From contig NC_068915.1 in NCBI RefSeq assembly GCF_023091745.1, positions 55,982,001 through 56,046,000 of the forward strand: a stretch of DNA of 64,000 bases, given 5' to 3'. The stretch is from Budorcas taxicolor. Taxonomy: Eukaryota > Chordata > Mammalia > Artiodactyla > Bovidae. Of the stretch, positions 1 through 10,579 are shown in pieces (the stretch's first letter is position 1; every line of letters starts with the position of its first letter). The notes beneath the pieces were generated by a model, which was not told the DNA's origin, made no database searches, and worked only from the letters and a program-made list of their open reading frames with translations. The position numbers and the translations under genes are program-made.

Positions 1-235
1 AATGTTAAAATAAGTAGGAAAATTATCCACCATTTAAAGGCCAAGATGAAGCTATACATTTTGGGGACACAGTGCATGAGTCAGTGTGTAACATAAGGAA
101 GGTTATAAATTAAATGGCTTTCAACAATTCGCTTTTCCAAACTTCTAGTACTACATGGCCTCTCAATCATGGGGTACTTTGCTTTTATGTTTTCACTTCC
201 TCAGCCTCATCCTGGCAAAAAAACTTATTAAGATC

Positions 236-310
236 TAGGAAGCCTGGTGTGCTGCAGTTTATGGGGTCACAAAGAGTTGGACATGATTTAGGAATTGAAC
301 AAAACAATAA
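236..310 (+). repeat. BovB/Bov-A 3'-end fragment
   Basis: The short stretch 'ggaagcctggtgtgctgcag' followed by a GGGTCACAAAGAGTTGGACATGA-type motif is the shared 3' end of BovB and its derived SINEs. The rest of the element is missing. Confidence 0.6.
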
Positions 311-397
311 TAACCAGAGAGTCAGACCCCTCCTGGTATTTGCTAGGGCAGGAAAGGATCAGTGGGAGTTCAGAGAGGGTTCTTTAGAGTTAACCCT

Positions 398-592
398 AGT
401 CGTGTCTGACTCTTTGCGACCCCATGGACTGTAGCCTACCAGGCTCCTCTGTCCATGGGATTTTCCAGGCAATAGTACTGGAGTGGATTGCCATTTCCTT
501 CTCCAGGGGATCTTCCCTACCCAGGGATCGAACCCGGGTCTCCCGCATTGTAGACAGATGCTTTACCGTCTGAGCCACCAGGGAAGTCCCAA
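398..592 (-). repeat. Bov-tA SINE, antisense
   Basis: Read on the minus strand this is a tRNA-like head (CTTCCCTGGTGGCTCAGA-type) with box-B-like GGTTCGATCC, followed by the BovA body 'gactctttgcgaccccatgg' in reverse. It is nearly full length, and no clear target-site duplication was seen. Confidence 0.88.
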
Positions 593-771
593 GAGAATTG
601 ATTGGTATTCTTAGTTATATTGTGCTGTACTTGCTATTAATTAGAAAAGCCCTTGTATAAAACAACACAGAATGGTCAAATTTAGTTATTTAAACAGAAC
701 AGACATATTACCAGGACTATGAAACAGGTGCCCCTCAAAAATATTTTTCCAAACCATTTGCAACCTTAAGT

Positions 772-956
772 TCTTACTCTTTGCAATCCCATGGACTGTA
801 GCTTATCAGACTCCTCCGTCCATGGAATTTTCCAGGCAAGAATACTGGAGTGGGTTGCCATTTCCTTCTCGAAGGGATCTTCCTGACCTGGGAATTAAAC
901 CTGGGTCTCCTATATTGCAGGCAGACACTTTACTCTCTGAGCCAGCAGGGATGCCC
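772..956 (-). repeat. Bov-tA SINE, antisense, diverged
   Basis: Same head-and-body order as the copy at 398-592, but with several substitutions in the box B region, so it is an older or decayed copy. The outer few bases of the body are missing. Confidence 0.85.
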
Positions 957-1962
957 TAGACAAAAACAGTATTTCCTAACCAGTGGCCCCTGATCCCAAT
1001 AAAAGCTCATCTGTGCAGAAGCTGGGAGGGTCTTGGGAAGAGAGACAGAGACAGACAGGGAAGTAGTAGGAATAGGGGAGAGAAGAAAACACAAACCCGA
1101 AAATATTTCTAAAACACATACTATGCTTTTATCCTTCATGTCCAGTCAGATAGCAATTCAGACCATTGTTCTCTCAGATATTTTCTCTGGGGTTTCATTC
1201 CACTTCTTTGCCAATATCATCTCTCTGACCCCTTCCTTTTCTACTTAATATCCAGATTCTAGTTTTTTAGAACTTCATGGCCTGATTGTCTAATGATTCC
1301 ATATAATTCCAGATTGGTGCTATTCAAATACTGTTTTATCATGTTAATCCCCTTTCCAAAGCTCTATTTTCTACTACTCAATATCTCACTTGCCTAACAT
1401 TAAAAATGTAAATTTCTTTCCTTGACTTTTCAAGGGCTAAATAAATTAGATTCCTTCTACTCATCTCTATAAACCAATAAGTTGAAATGGTATTTATTTA
1501 TAAGTCAGTTGATCATAATACACTGTTTGGAAAGCTGACCTTTGTTGCTATGGTATGACTTATGTTGATCAATTTCCCTCAAGCTGTATGAACTTGAGAG
1601 AAATTCCATTCTTGTTTTATACAAATTCTAGTCCTACTTCTGGACCCAACTCATCCATGAAGATGTTTTTCTAACCCAGTCCATACTTGTTATTCATGTC
1701 TCTAAAACTCTAAAGATAAAATTTAGGTGTTGAATACATGAAAAGTCATGTTTGTCTCATAATTTAGCTCTTAAAAATAATAATTTCGGCCTCTGGCCAT
1801 ACTTCCCTGAATGTACCCAGTCTTATCTGTTCTTGAAAAAATAATTTCATATTTGCTTTTTAAAGTAATATGGGTTTTGAATTTTCCTTCACAACCTATG
1901 TGAGAACTAACATAGCAAGTTAGTTAGAGGCTTAGAGAATACTTGTAAAAAAGCTCTTAAGA

Positions 1963-4195
1963 CATTTCCCCTAAAGTCAGGAACAAGACAAGGGTGCCCA
2001 CTTTCACCGCTACTATTCAACATAGTTCTGGAAGTTTTGGCCACAACAATCAGAGCAGAAAAAGAAATAAAAGGAATCCAAATTGGAAAAGAAGAAGTAA
2101 AACTCTCACTGTTTGCAGATGACATGATCCTCTACATAGAAAACCCTAAAGACTCCACCAGAAAATTACTAGAGCTAATCAATGAATATAGTAAAGTTGC
2201 AGGATATAAAATCAACACACAGAAATTGCTTGTATTCCTATACACTAATAATGAGAAAGTAGAAAAAGAAATTAAGGAAACAATTCCATTCACCATTGCA
2301 ATGAAAAGAATAAAATACTTGGGAATATATGTACCTAGAGAAACTAAAGACTTATATATAGAAAACTATAAAACACTGATGAAAGAAATCAAAGAGGACA
2401 CTAATAGATGGAGAAATATACCATGTTCATGGATCAGAAGAATCAATATAGTGAAAATGAGTATACTACTCAAAGCAATCTACAGATTCAATGCAATCCC
2501 TATCAAGCTACCAGCGGTATTTTTCACAGAACTAGAACAAATAATTTCAAGATTTGTATGGAAATACAAAAAACCTCGAATAGCCAAAGCAATCTTGAGA
2601 AAGAAGAATGGAACTGGAGGAATCAACTTGCCTGACTTCAGGCTCTACTACAAAGCCACAGTCATCAAGACAGTATGGTACTGGCACAAAGATAGAAATA
2701 TAGATCAATGGAACAAAATAGAAAGCCCAGAGATAAATCCACACACATATGGACACCTTATCTTTGACAAAGGAGGCAAGAATATACAATGGAGTAAAGA
2801 CAATCTCTTTAACAAGTGGTGCTGGGAAAACTGGTCAACCACTTGTAAAAGAATGAAACTAGATCACTTTCTAACACCACACACAAAAATAAACTCAAAA
2901 TGGATTAAAGATCTAAACGTAAGACCAGAAACTATAAAACTCCTAGAGGAGAACATAGGCAAAACACTCTCAGACATAAATCACAGCAGGATCCTCTGTG
3001 ATCCACCTCCCAGATTTCTGGAAATAAAAGCAAAAATGAACAAATGGGATCTAATTAAAATTAAAAGCTTCTGCACAACAAAGGAAAATATAAGCAAGGT
3101 GAAAAGAAAGCCTTCGGAATGGGAGAAAATAATAGCAAATGAAGCAACGGACAAACAACTAATCTCAAAAATATACAAGCAACTTATGCAGCTCAGTTCC
3201 AGAAAAATAAATGACCCAATCAAAAAATGGGCCAAAGAACTAAATAGAAATTTCTCCAAAGAAGACATACGGATGGCTAACAAACTCATGTAAAGATGCT
3301 CAACATCACTCATTATTGGAGAAATGCAAATCAAGACCACAACGAGGTACCACTTCACACCAGTCAGAATGGCTGCAATCCAAAAGTCTGCAAGCAATAA
3401 ATGCCGGAGAGGGTGTGGAGAAAAGGGAACCCTCTTACACTGTTGGTGGGAATGCAAACTAGTACAGCCACTATGGAGAACAGTGTGGAGATTCCTTAAA
3501 AAATTGCAAATAGAACAGCCTTATGACCCAGCAATCCCACTGCTGGGCATACACACCGAGGAAACCAGAATTGAAAGAGACACATGTACCCCAATGTTCA
3601 TCGCAGCACTGTTTATAATAGCCAGGACATGGAAACAACCTAGACGTCCATCAGCAGATGAATGGATAAGAAAGCTGTGGTACATATACACAATGGAGTA
3701 TTACTCAGCCATTAAAAAGAATACATTTGAATCAGTTCTAATGAGGTGGATGAAACTAGAGTCGATTATACAGAGTGAAGTAAGCCAGAAAGAAAAACAC
3801 CAATACAGTATACTAACACATATATATGGAATTTAGAAAGATGGTAATAATGACCCTGTATGCGAGACAGTAAAAGAGACACAGATGTGTAGAGCAGACT
3901 TTTGGACTCTGAGGGAGAGGGAGAGGGTGGGATGATTTGGGAGAATGGCATTGAAACATGTATACTAGCATGTAAGAAATGAATCGCCAGTCTATGTTTG
4001 ATGCACAATACAGGATGCTTGGGGCTGGTGCACGGGGATGATCCAGAGAGATGATATGGGGTGGGAGGGGAGGTTCATGTTTGGGAACTCATGTACACCC
4101 ATGGTGGATTCATGTCAGTGTATGGCAAAACCAATACAGTATTGTAAAGTAAAATAAAGTAAAAATTAAAATTAAAAAACAAAAAACAAAAAAAA
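1963..4195 (+). mobile_element. 5'-truncated L1 (bovine type), 3' end of ORF2 to poly(A)
   Basis: About 2.2 kb of L1 beginning inside the reverse transcriptase (KSGTRQGCPLSPLLFN) and running through the FADD motif, the Cys-rich C-terminus, a 3' UTR and an A-rich tail at about 4145-4195. It is antisense to ARAP2. The reading frame is open except for a TAA at 3291-3293, where the full-length copy at 34041-41756 has a Lys codon. Apart from that stop it stays in one frame to 3836. The 5' junction is sharp. Only a 5-base possible duplication (AAGAC) flanks it. A MIR starts directly after the tail. Confidence 0.93.
2037..3836 (+). pseudogene. L1 ORF2 C-terminal part with premature stop
   Basis: The translated frame gives the second half of the L1 ORF2 protein: RT palm with LFADDMILYI, thumb region, and the C-terminal Cys-rich motif (RGCGEKGTLLHCWWEC). 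One in-frame TAA at 3291-3293 breaks it, with the frame continuing on the far side. The endonuclease and the N-terminal RT are absent because of 5' truncation, so no functional product is expected. Confidence 0.9.
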
Positions 4196-4290
4196 GACTA
4201 TGAGGAAGATTAAATGAGATGGCATATGCAAAGCCATCAGCCCAGCATCTGGCACCCAATAAATATTATCCCTTATATATGATCTGAGCA
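4196..4290 (+). repeat. MIR SINE fragment
   Basis: 'aagattaaatgagatggcat' followed by an AGCATCTGGCACCCAATAAATATTAT-type end matches the 3' half of MIR. The L1 tail abuts it, so the L1 probably landed in or beside this older SINE. Confidence 0.65.
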
Positions 4291-4460
4291 ATGACAAGGG
4301 AATATACAACAAATGGGTGTTTTCCATGGTCTCTATGGATCTCCCTTCTTCTTTCACTGGCAAAGATTATTTCCTCAAGCCTACACATTATATGAAAAAT
4401 CAAGTTCCATCTCTGCTCATGTATGCTAAGGAGCAATTTTCATGAGACATTTTCTTGAAA

Positions 4461-4653
4461 GTGAAAGTCTCTCAGTTGTGTCCAACTCTGTGACCACATG
4501 GCCTATACAGTCCATGGAATTCTCCAGGCCAGAATACTGGAATGGGTAGTCTTTCCCTTCTCCAGGGTCTTCCCAACCCAGGGATCCAACCCAGGTCTCC
4601 TGCATCACATTTGGATTCTTTACCAGCTGAGCCACAAGGGAAGCCCTCTTTTC
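4461..4653 (-). repeat. Bov-tA SINE, antisense
   Basis: Flanked by the direct repeat TCTTGAAA (4453-4460 and 4654-4661). The tRNA-like head is at the right end and the BovA body at the left. Confidence 0.88.
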
Positions 4654-5617
4654 TCTTGAAAATATTCCACAAATTTGGCAATATTTGCAGCCTGACATCT
4701 AAAATCTATTTCAAATTAAAAATTATTCACATTCTTTGTTTGATATTGATTATATAGAACACATAATCTGTAATTTGGAAGAAGCAGAATTTGATATAGT
4801 TCACTCATTTTATGACATTCATTCACATTTAATAAAATTTAGTTCTATGAATGTGTAGAAGCCAAACTCAAGAACTGTTTGAACATAATCTAGAAAAAGT
4901 AAAATATCCCCCTACTTCCCAGTGTGTTTTCCTTTGTTACTTGTATTGAAGAAGTAATGCTTAATAGAACAAGCAGCCTGAAGACACCCTTCTGTAATTA
5001 GATTATTCATAAGCAATAAAACTGTAAATACAGTTTCTACTGGAGGATTGACTAAGAAAGTGCCAGAGAGTCTATGGCATTTTGATGACAACACAGCACA
5101 CTGTAAAAAGTAGAGCACTACTTACTTTTCTATTCTGTTATCAATTTCTGAGAAAACACCTCCACTTGAAGTGGACTGGATTTACTTTCAACTTTTACAC
5201 ATCTTTGGCTTTAAAAAGATTTGATGAGGAATGGAATATAAATTATTTCAGCTAGACTAAGATTTATATGAACTTATACTATTTTTGCTGGAATATTCTT
5301 TTATTTTCTAAGTCAATCCATAGTGGATGGCTCAGCTTCCCAGGTCTGAATTTGCCAGAAGCAGTTGCATTTTGATCTATTCTATTCTAATGCATATTTA
5401 ATTCCAAAGCATCTGTCTTAAGTAGCAATCTAAATTTAGAAACCCACAGGCATCTGCATTTGAGTTACATATTCTATCTTAAAAGTAGTTCTTCCCCATT
5501 GAGATCATTAAAACTTGATTCTGTTGTGGTATCTAGAGTTCTATTGGGGTAATATTAAAGAAGTTTAGTGCTTAAAGTAAGACTCCTGCAACATAAAATT
5601 ATTTATTCTGGAACCTT

Positions 5618-5752
5618 GCTGCTAAGCTGCTGCTAAGTCACTTCAGTCGTGTCTGACTCTTCGCGACCCCATGGACTGTAGCCTACCAGGCTCCTCCATC
5701 CATGGGATTTTCCAGGCAAGAGTACTGGAATGGGTTGCCATTGCCTTCTCCA
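5618..5752 (-). repeat. Bov-A body SINE, antisense, no tRNA head
   Basis: Only the BovA body is present. The flanking direct repeat TCTGGAACCTT (5607-5617 and 5753-5763) shows that this short form is the inserted unit and not a later deletion. Confidence 0.87.
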
Positions 5753-7639
5753 TCTGGAACCTTACAGAAGCTATAAATTTATGCCTAACTTGTAAAAGAG
5801 ATGTTAAAACTAACATGTGATTTAAGTAGAGACAAGAGAAAATTCCTTTACTTTCATATACTTCCATAAAAGTAAAGTATATTTCCCATTACCTTAAATG
5901 AATGAGCAGAAATTAAATGTTGGATGCTTATAAAATCTGTTCTTTCTTGTGATGTCTATATTTTAAACTCTTGAGATAAAGTGAACAAGTTGAGAAAATT
6001 AAGTCCCCTAAACACTTCAAACCTCTAAACTTATTATTTGATATAATTCTTCATTAAGCAAAAAGGTAGTGAAAATATAATGTCAAACAAAAATATATGC
6101 CTCTAATTTGTTACATAAAGTCAGAAACATCATTATACAATTAATGAAATACAAGTCATGAGTGTGTGCGCGTATAGATAAAGGAGAGATACAGATAGGT
6201 AGAGAGACACTAAAATTTGTGGCAACTTGGTATCAGGTATGATGGGACAGGATATAAAGGAGGTGGCAGAGCTACTTTATGTTTTAATGAAATACTAACA
6301 TGTAAGCAATTTATTATTGAGAGAAAAATGTGGTTGTAACCAGTCACCCTTGTTTAAAACTCTCCTAATTTCTACTTGGCCTGCAGGTTAGAATACGAAA
6401 ATCTTAAGAAAGGAAAAGAAATCCTTAACCAATGTGTTTCTGAGATGATTTCAGTTTTTCTGCTAACAAACTGACAGAGAAATCACATTTACTTTCATTA
6501 TTTTCCTTTTAGATTCCAATTTTAAGGAGTAGTGCATGTAATGAATGAAGCAATACTTCTGGAAAAAGTGGTCCCTGTGATTGATTTAGGAGACATTTGC
6601 CAAGACAGAGACAAAGTAGATTGCACACCTAGCCAACCTAAATTCTATGACACAGGGCACCCCATAAGTAGTACTTGTAAGCCCAGGCTGCTGTGAGACA
6701 CAACTGGAAGAAAATAATTATGACTTAAGAAATTGATTTTAAAAACAAACAATAGGCCAAACCTTCTTTAAAATCACAATCCTAAAAGAAGACAGATGCA
6801 GAACTAACCATAACGAAAAATATTATTTTACTTTGACAATCTGAATATAAATCAAGTTTTAATGAAAAACATCCTGTTTTTGACCAAAAATAAACTACTA
6901 ACATGAAATAGTCTAATTAATGTATTTCCTGAGGGTGTTACTCTAAAACTTTTTTTTTTTTTTTTTTTCATGCAGAGGGACATAATTTCCTGGTAGAAAA
7001 AACTGTAGCTATCATAATACCAACTTGCACACTGGTTTGGTGAACTGAGGGGGACGAGTGCAGGGGCAGAGATGAGTTTCACAGTTCCCACGCTGTCACA
7101 GGAATGCAGGAGATATGAGAGTAACACAAGAGTTTACTGACATGTTACTCTAGAGAATATTCCACCATCCAAGTCCCTGAAACGCTCAGGTAAGCTGCTT
7201 TCCACTGCTTGGATTCCCAGGTTTTATGAAAGTTGCTTTGTCTAGACCTTACAGAAGCTTTATGCTTTCATGACAGGATGCAGTCATAATCCCCAGAAGA
7301 GGAAATAACAATAGGTGAGGCATCCCATGCCCAATCTTCCTACCCAGTTTGTAGGTAGAGCCATATAACAGTCTGTCACTCAACCACTTCTTCTTGCCCT
7401 TAAACAACAGAAAGATTTTACTTATATGCGATTGTTCTAAACTCGTTCAATCTAACACTGATGATTTTTTTTCCCAAAGATTAACAAAACTTAATGGTTT
7501 CCTTGCTTTGAATTATCCCTTAGGCCCACCTGTACAAAACCTTCTTGTATATTATAGTCTTTTAAGATCTTATTCTCGTCTGTTTTTATTTAACTGGCTA
7601 GTTTATTAGAATTCAAATAAGAACTAAGTTATTATGTCT

Positions 7640-7846
7640 GTGTGTATGTGTCCAGTCGAGTCTGATTCTTTGTGATGCCATGGACTGTAGCCCACCAGGC
7701 TCCCCTGGCCATGGGATTCTCCAGGCGAGAATACTGGAGTGGGTTGACATTTCCTCCTCCAGGGGATCTTCCTGACCCAGGTATTGAACCTGCATCTCCT
7801 GTACTGGCAGGCAGATTCTTTACCACTGTGCCACCTGGGAAGCCCG
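7640..7846 (-). repeat. Bov-tA SINE, antisense
   Basis: Full-length head plus body with a 13-bp target-site duplication AGTTATTATGTCT at 7627-7639 and 7847-7859. Confidence 0.92.
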
Positions 7847-8111
7847 AGTTATTATGTCTAAGTGTGGGATTTTAAGTATTTTGCAGCATGGAGAATTTAG
7901 AGACATTTTAGAGGAATATTAAAAACATGAAAATTCTCACCCCAAAATATGAAAATATCATTTATTTTCTAAAAGAAAAGCCATGAGAACCTTTAATATA
8001 TTTTATAATGTTGACAGGACTTCGTTCATAAGCTCAAAACATCTATTTCAAAATTAAAATGAAAGAATTACAGAATTTATGAACTAGACTAGATTTCATA
8101 CGTTACCTAAA

Positions 8112-8328
8112 TCAGAGAGTCTCAACATGACACCACTGACTTTTTCGGCCAGATTATTCTTTGTGTAAAGAGATTTCCTGTGTATTGTAGGATGTTTAGC
8201 AGCATCTCTGGTCTCTAACCATTATATATCAGAAGCCCCACCCCACCCAGTGTGACAGAAATATCTCCAGATGTTGCCAAATGTCCCTGGAGGACATGTC
8301 TCCACTACCCAAGGACCACTGCTATATG
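8112..8328 (-). repeat. MER5-like hAT miniature element
   Basis: Motifs GTCTCAACATGACACC, 'ggatgtttagcagcatctct' and ATGTTGCCAAATGTCCCTGGAGGACA reproduce, in reverse, the non-autonomous MER5A/B element of placental genomes. The terminal inverted repeat ends are partly eroded. Confidence 0.72.
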
Positions 8329-8584
8329 ACAGGGAAGACTGTAGCAACCATATGACTAGAGAGAACTTCTACTGCAATCCTTAAGCAGTATATGGAGGAT
8401 GTAATCAAAATCATATGTAGGAGGAAGAAAGAAATTAAATAAGGTAAACGTGTCTAATAGATTAATTTCTACAGCAAAATGAACACCTGTTCTATTTAGA
8501 TGCTAATAAGACCAGAATGACATAGAAGTTTGCATTTTATAAAAATACTTTTATGCAATTATAAGATATGAATGGCAGAGTTAG

Positions 8585-9125
8585 GACCCAATATTTATGC
8601 TTTCCCAAATTCATATGTTGAAACCTACCTACACAGTATTAGGAGGTTTGTGGCCTTTGGGAGGTAATTAGGATTAGATGAGGTCATGAGGGAGGGATCT
8701 TCAGGAATGGGATTCACATCCTTGAAAGAGTCACAGAGGGGCTTCCCTGAAGGCTCAGTGGTAAAGAATTTGCCAGCCAATGCAAGAGATGTTGGGTAGA
8801 TACCTGAGGGGCGAAGATCCCCTAGAGTAGAAAATGGCATCCCACGTCAGTATCTTTGCCTGGGAAATCCCATGGACAGAGGAGCCTGGCAGGCTACAGT
8901 CCATAGGGTCATAAAGAATCAGATATGACTTAGCAACTAAAGAATAACCACAACAAAGAGTCACAGAGAACTTGCTTCCTCCCTCTGCTCTCCACCCTGG
9001 GAGGATACAAGAAGTCCCCTGTCTGTAGCCTGGAAGAGGACTCTCACCAGAACTCGGCCAGGCTGACATCTGATGTTAGACTTCTAGTCTTCAGAATGTG
9101 AGAGATTAATTTCTGTTTATGAGCC
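8585..9125 (+). repeat. MaLR-like solo LTR, split by a SINE
   Basis: Left part 8585-8738 (TTCATATGTTGAAACC, TTTGGGAGGTAATTAG) and right part 8955-9125 (GACTTCTAGTCTTCAGAATGTGAGA, AATTTCTGTTTATGAGCCA-type) are the two halves of one ERVL-MaLR-type LTR, separated by the SINE at 8739-8954. Only LTR sequence is present, with no internal viral genes. The subfamily is not certain. Confidence 0.6.
8739..8954 (+). repeat. Bov-tA SINE inserted in the LTR
   Basis: A 14-bp direct repeat AAAGAGTCACAGAG at 8725-8738 and 8955-8968 brackets a full-length head and body. This dates the SINE as younger than the host LTR. Confidence 0.92.
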
Positions 9126-10345
9126 ATCCATCTGCCAAAGCAGGAGACGCAAGAGACTCAGGTTCGATCCCTGAATCAGGAAGATTCCCTGGACAAGCAA
9201 ATGGCAACCCACTCCAGCATTCTTGCCTGGAAAATTTCATGGACAGAGGAGCCTGGTGGGCTACAGTCCAGTTCAGTTCAGTCGCTCAGTAATGTCTAAC
9301 TCTTTGCGACCCCATGAATTGCAGCACGCCAGGCCTCCCTGTCCATCACCAACTCCTATAGTTTCTCAAACTCATGTCCATCGAGTCAGTGATGCCATCC
9401 AGCCATCTCATCCTCTGTCATCCACTTCTCCTCCTGCCCCCAATCCCTCCCAGCATCAAAGTCTTTTCCAATGAGTCAACTCTTCACATGAGGTGGCCAA
9501 GGTACTGGAGTTTCAGCTTTAGCATCATTCCTTCCAAAGAACACCCAGGGCTGATCTCCTTTAGAATGGACTGGTTGGATCTCCTTGCAGTCCAAGGGAC
9601 TCTCAAGAGTCTTCTCCAACACCACAGTTCAAAAGCATCAATTCTTCGGCACTCAGCTTTCTTCACAGTCCAACTCTCACATCCATACATGACCACTGGA
9701 AAAACCATAGCCTTCACTAGATGGACATTTGTTGGCAAAGTAATGTCTCTGTTTTTGAATATGCTATCTAGGTTGGTCATAACTTTCCATCCAAGGAGTA
9801 AGCGTCTTTTAATGTCATGCCTGCAATCACCATCTGCAGTGATTTGGGAGGCCAAAAAGATAAAGTCTGACACTGTTTCCACTGTTTCCCCATCTATTTG
9901 CCATGAAGTCATGGGACCAGATGCCATGATCTTCGTTTTCTGAATGCTGAGCTTTAAGCCAACTTTTTCACTCTCCTCTTTCACTTTCATCAAGAGGCTT
10001 TTTAGTTCCTCTTCACTTTCTGCCATAAGGGTGGTGTCATCTGCATATCTGAGGTTATTGATATTTCTGCCGACAATCAGGATTCCAGCTTGTGTTTCTT
10101 CCAGCCCAGCGATTCTCATGATGTACTCTGCATATAAGTTAAATAAGCAGGGTGACAATATACAGCCTTGATGTACTCCTTTTCCTATTTGGAACCAGTC
10201 TGTTGTTCCATGTCCAGTTCTAACTGTTGCTTCCTGACATGCATACAGGTTTCTCAAGAGGCAGGTCAGGTGGTCTAGTATTCCCATCTCTTTCAGAATT
10301 TTCCAGTTTGGGGTCACAAATGTTGGACACGACTGAGCACACATA
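9126..10345 (+). repeat. Bov-tA SINE split by a BovB insertion
   Basis: The SINE runs from 9126 ('ggagacgcaagagactcagg') to about 9268 ('gtgggctacagtcca'). It resumes at about 10308 with GGGGTCACAAATGTTGGACACGACTGAGCAC. The intervening 1.04 kb is BovB in the opposite orientation. The bases TCCAG occur at both junctions and may be a short duplication. Confidence 0.75.
9270..10307 (-). mobile_element. BovB (RTE) LINE, 3' kilobase with intact YADD
   Basis: On the minus strand, one long frame encodes the RT C-terminal half: GVHQGCILSPCLFNLYAEYI, the catalytic YADD (plus-strand bases 10036-10047), and the BovB tail SILKEISPGCSLEG. The 3' terminus is the region shared with Bov-A SINEs at 9270-9400. 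The 5' part (endonuclease and N-terminal RT) is missing. BovB is the element thought to have entered ruminants by horizontal transfer (published). Confidence 0.92.
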
Positions 10346-10579
10346 TACTCTGAGCCACCAAGTCTATTGTAGTAGCCAGAACATACCAAAACATCATCAC
10401 AAAAACAGAAACATAGACTAGTCTGGTACAATTAAGAACTTACTGATTTGTCACTACTAGTTAAGAGTCTGCAATCATACCAGTTAGCTTTACCACATTT
10501 AAGAGCTGTACCAACCTCCCCAACTCTTTTTTTTTTTTTTTTAATTAGAAGTAAAACTAACCTGTACTCAAATCCAGTA

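Noticed and set aside
398..592. tRNA genes at the tRNA-like heads of the Bov-tA SINEs (this and all other copies)
   Set aside because: They have box-B-like motifs but no complete cloverleaf, and they are fused to BovA bodies. They are SINE promoters, not tRNAs.
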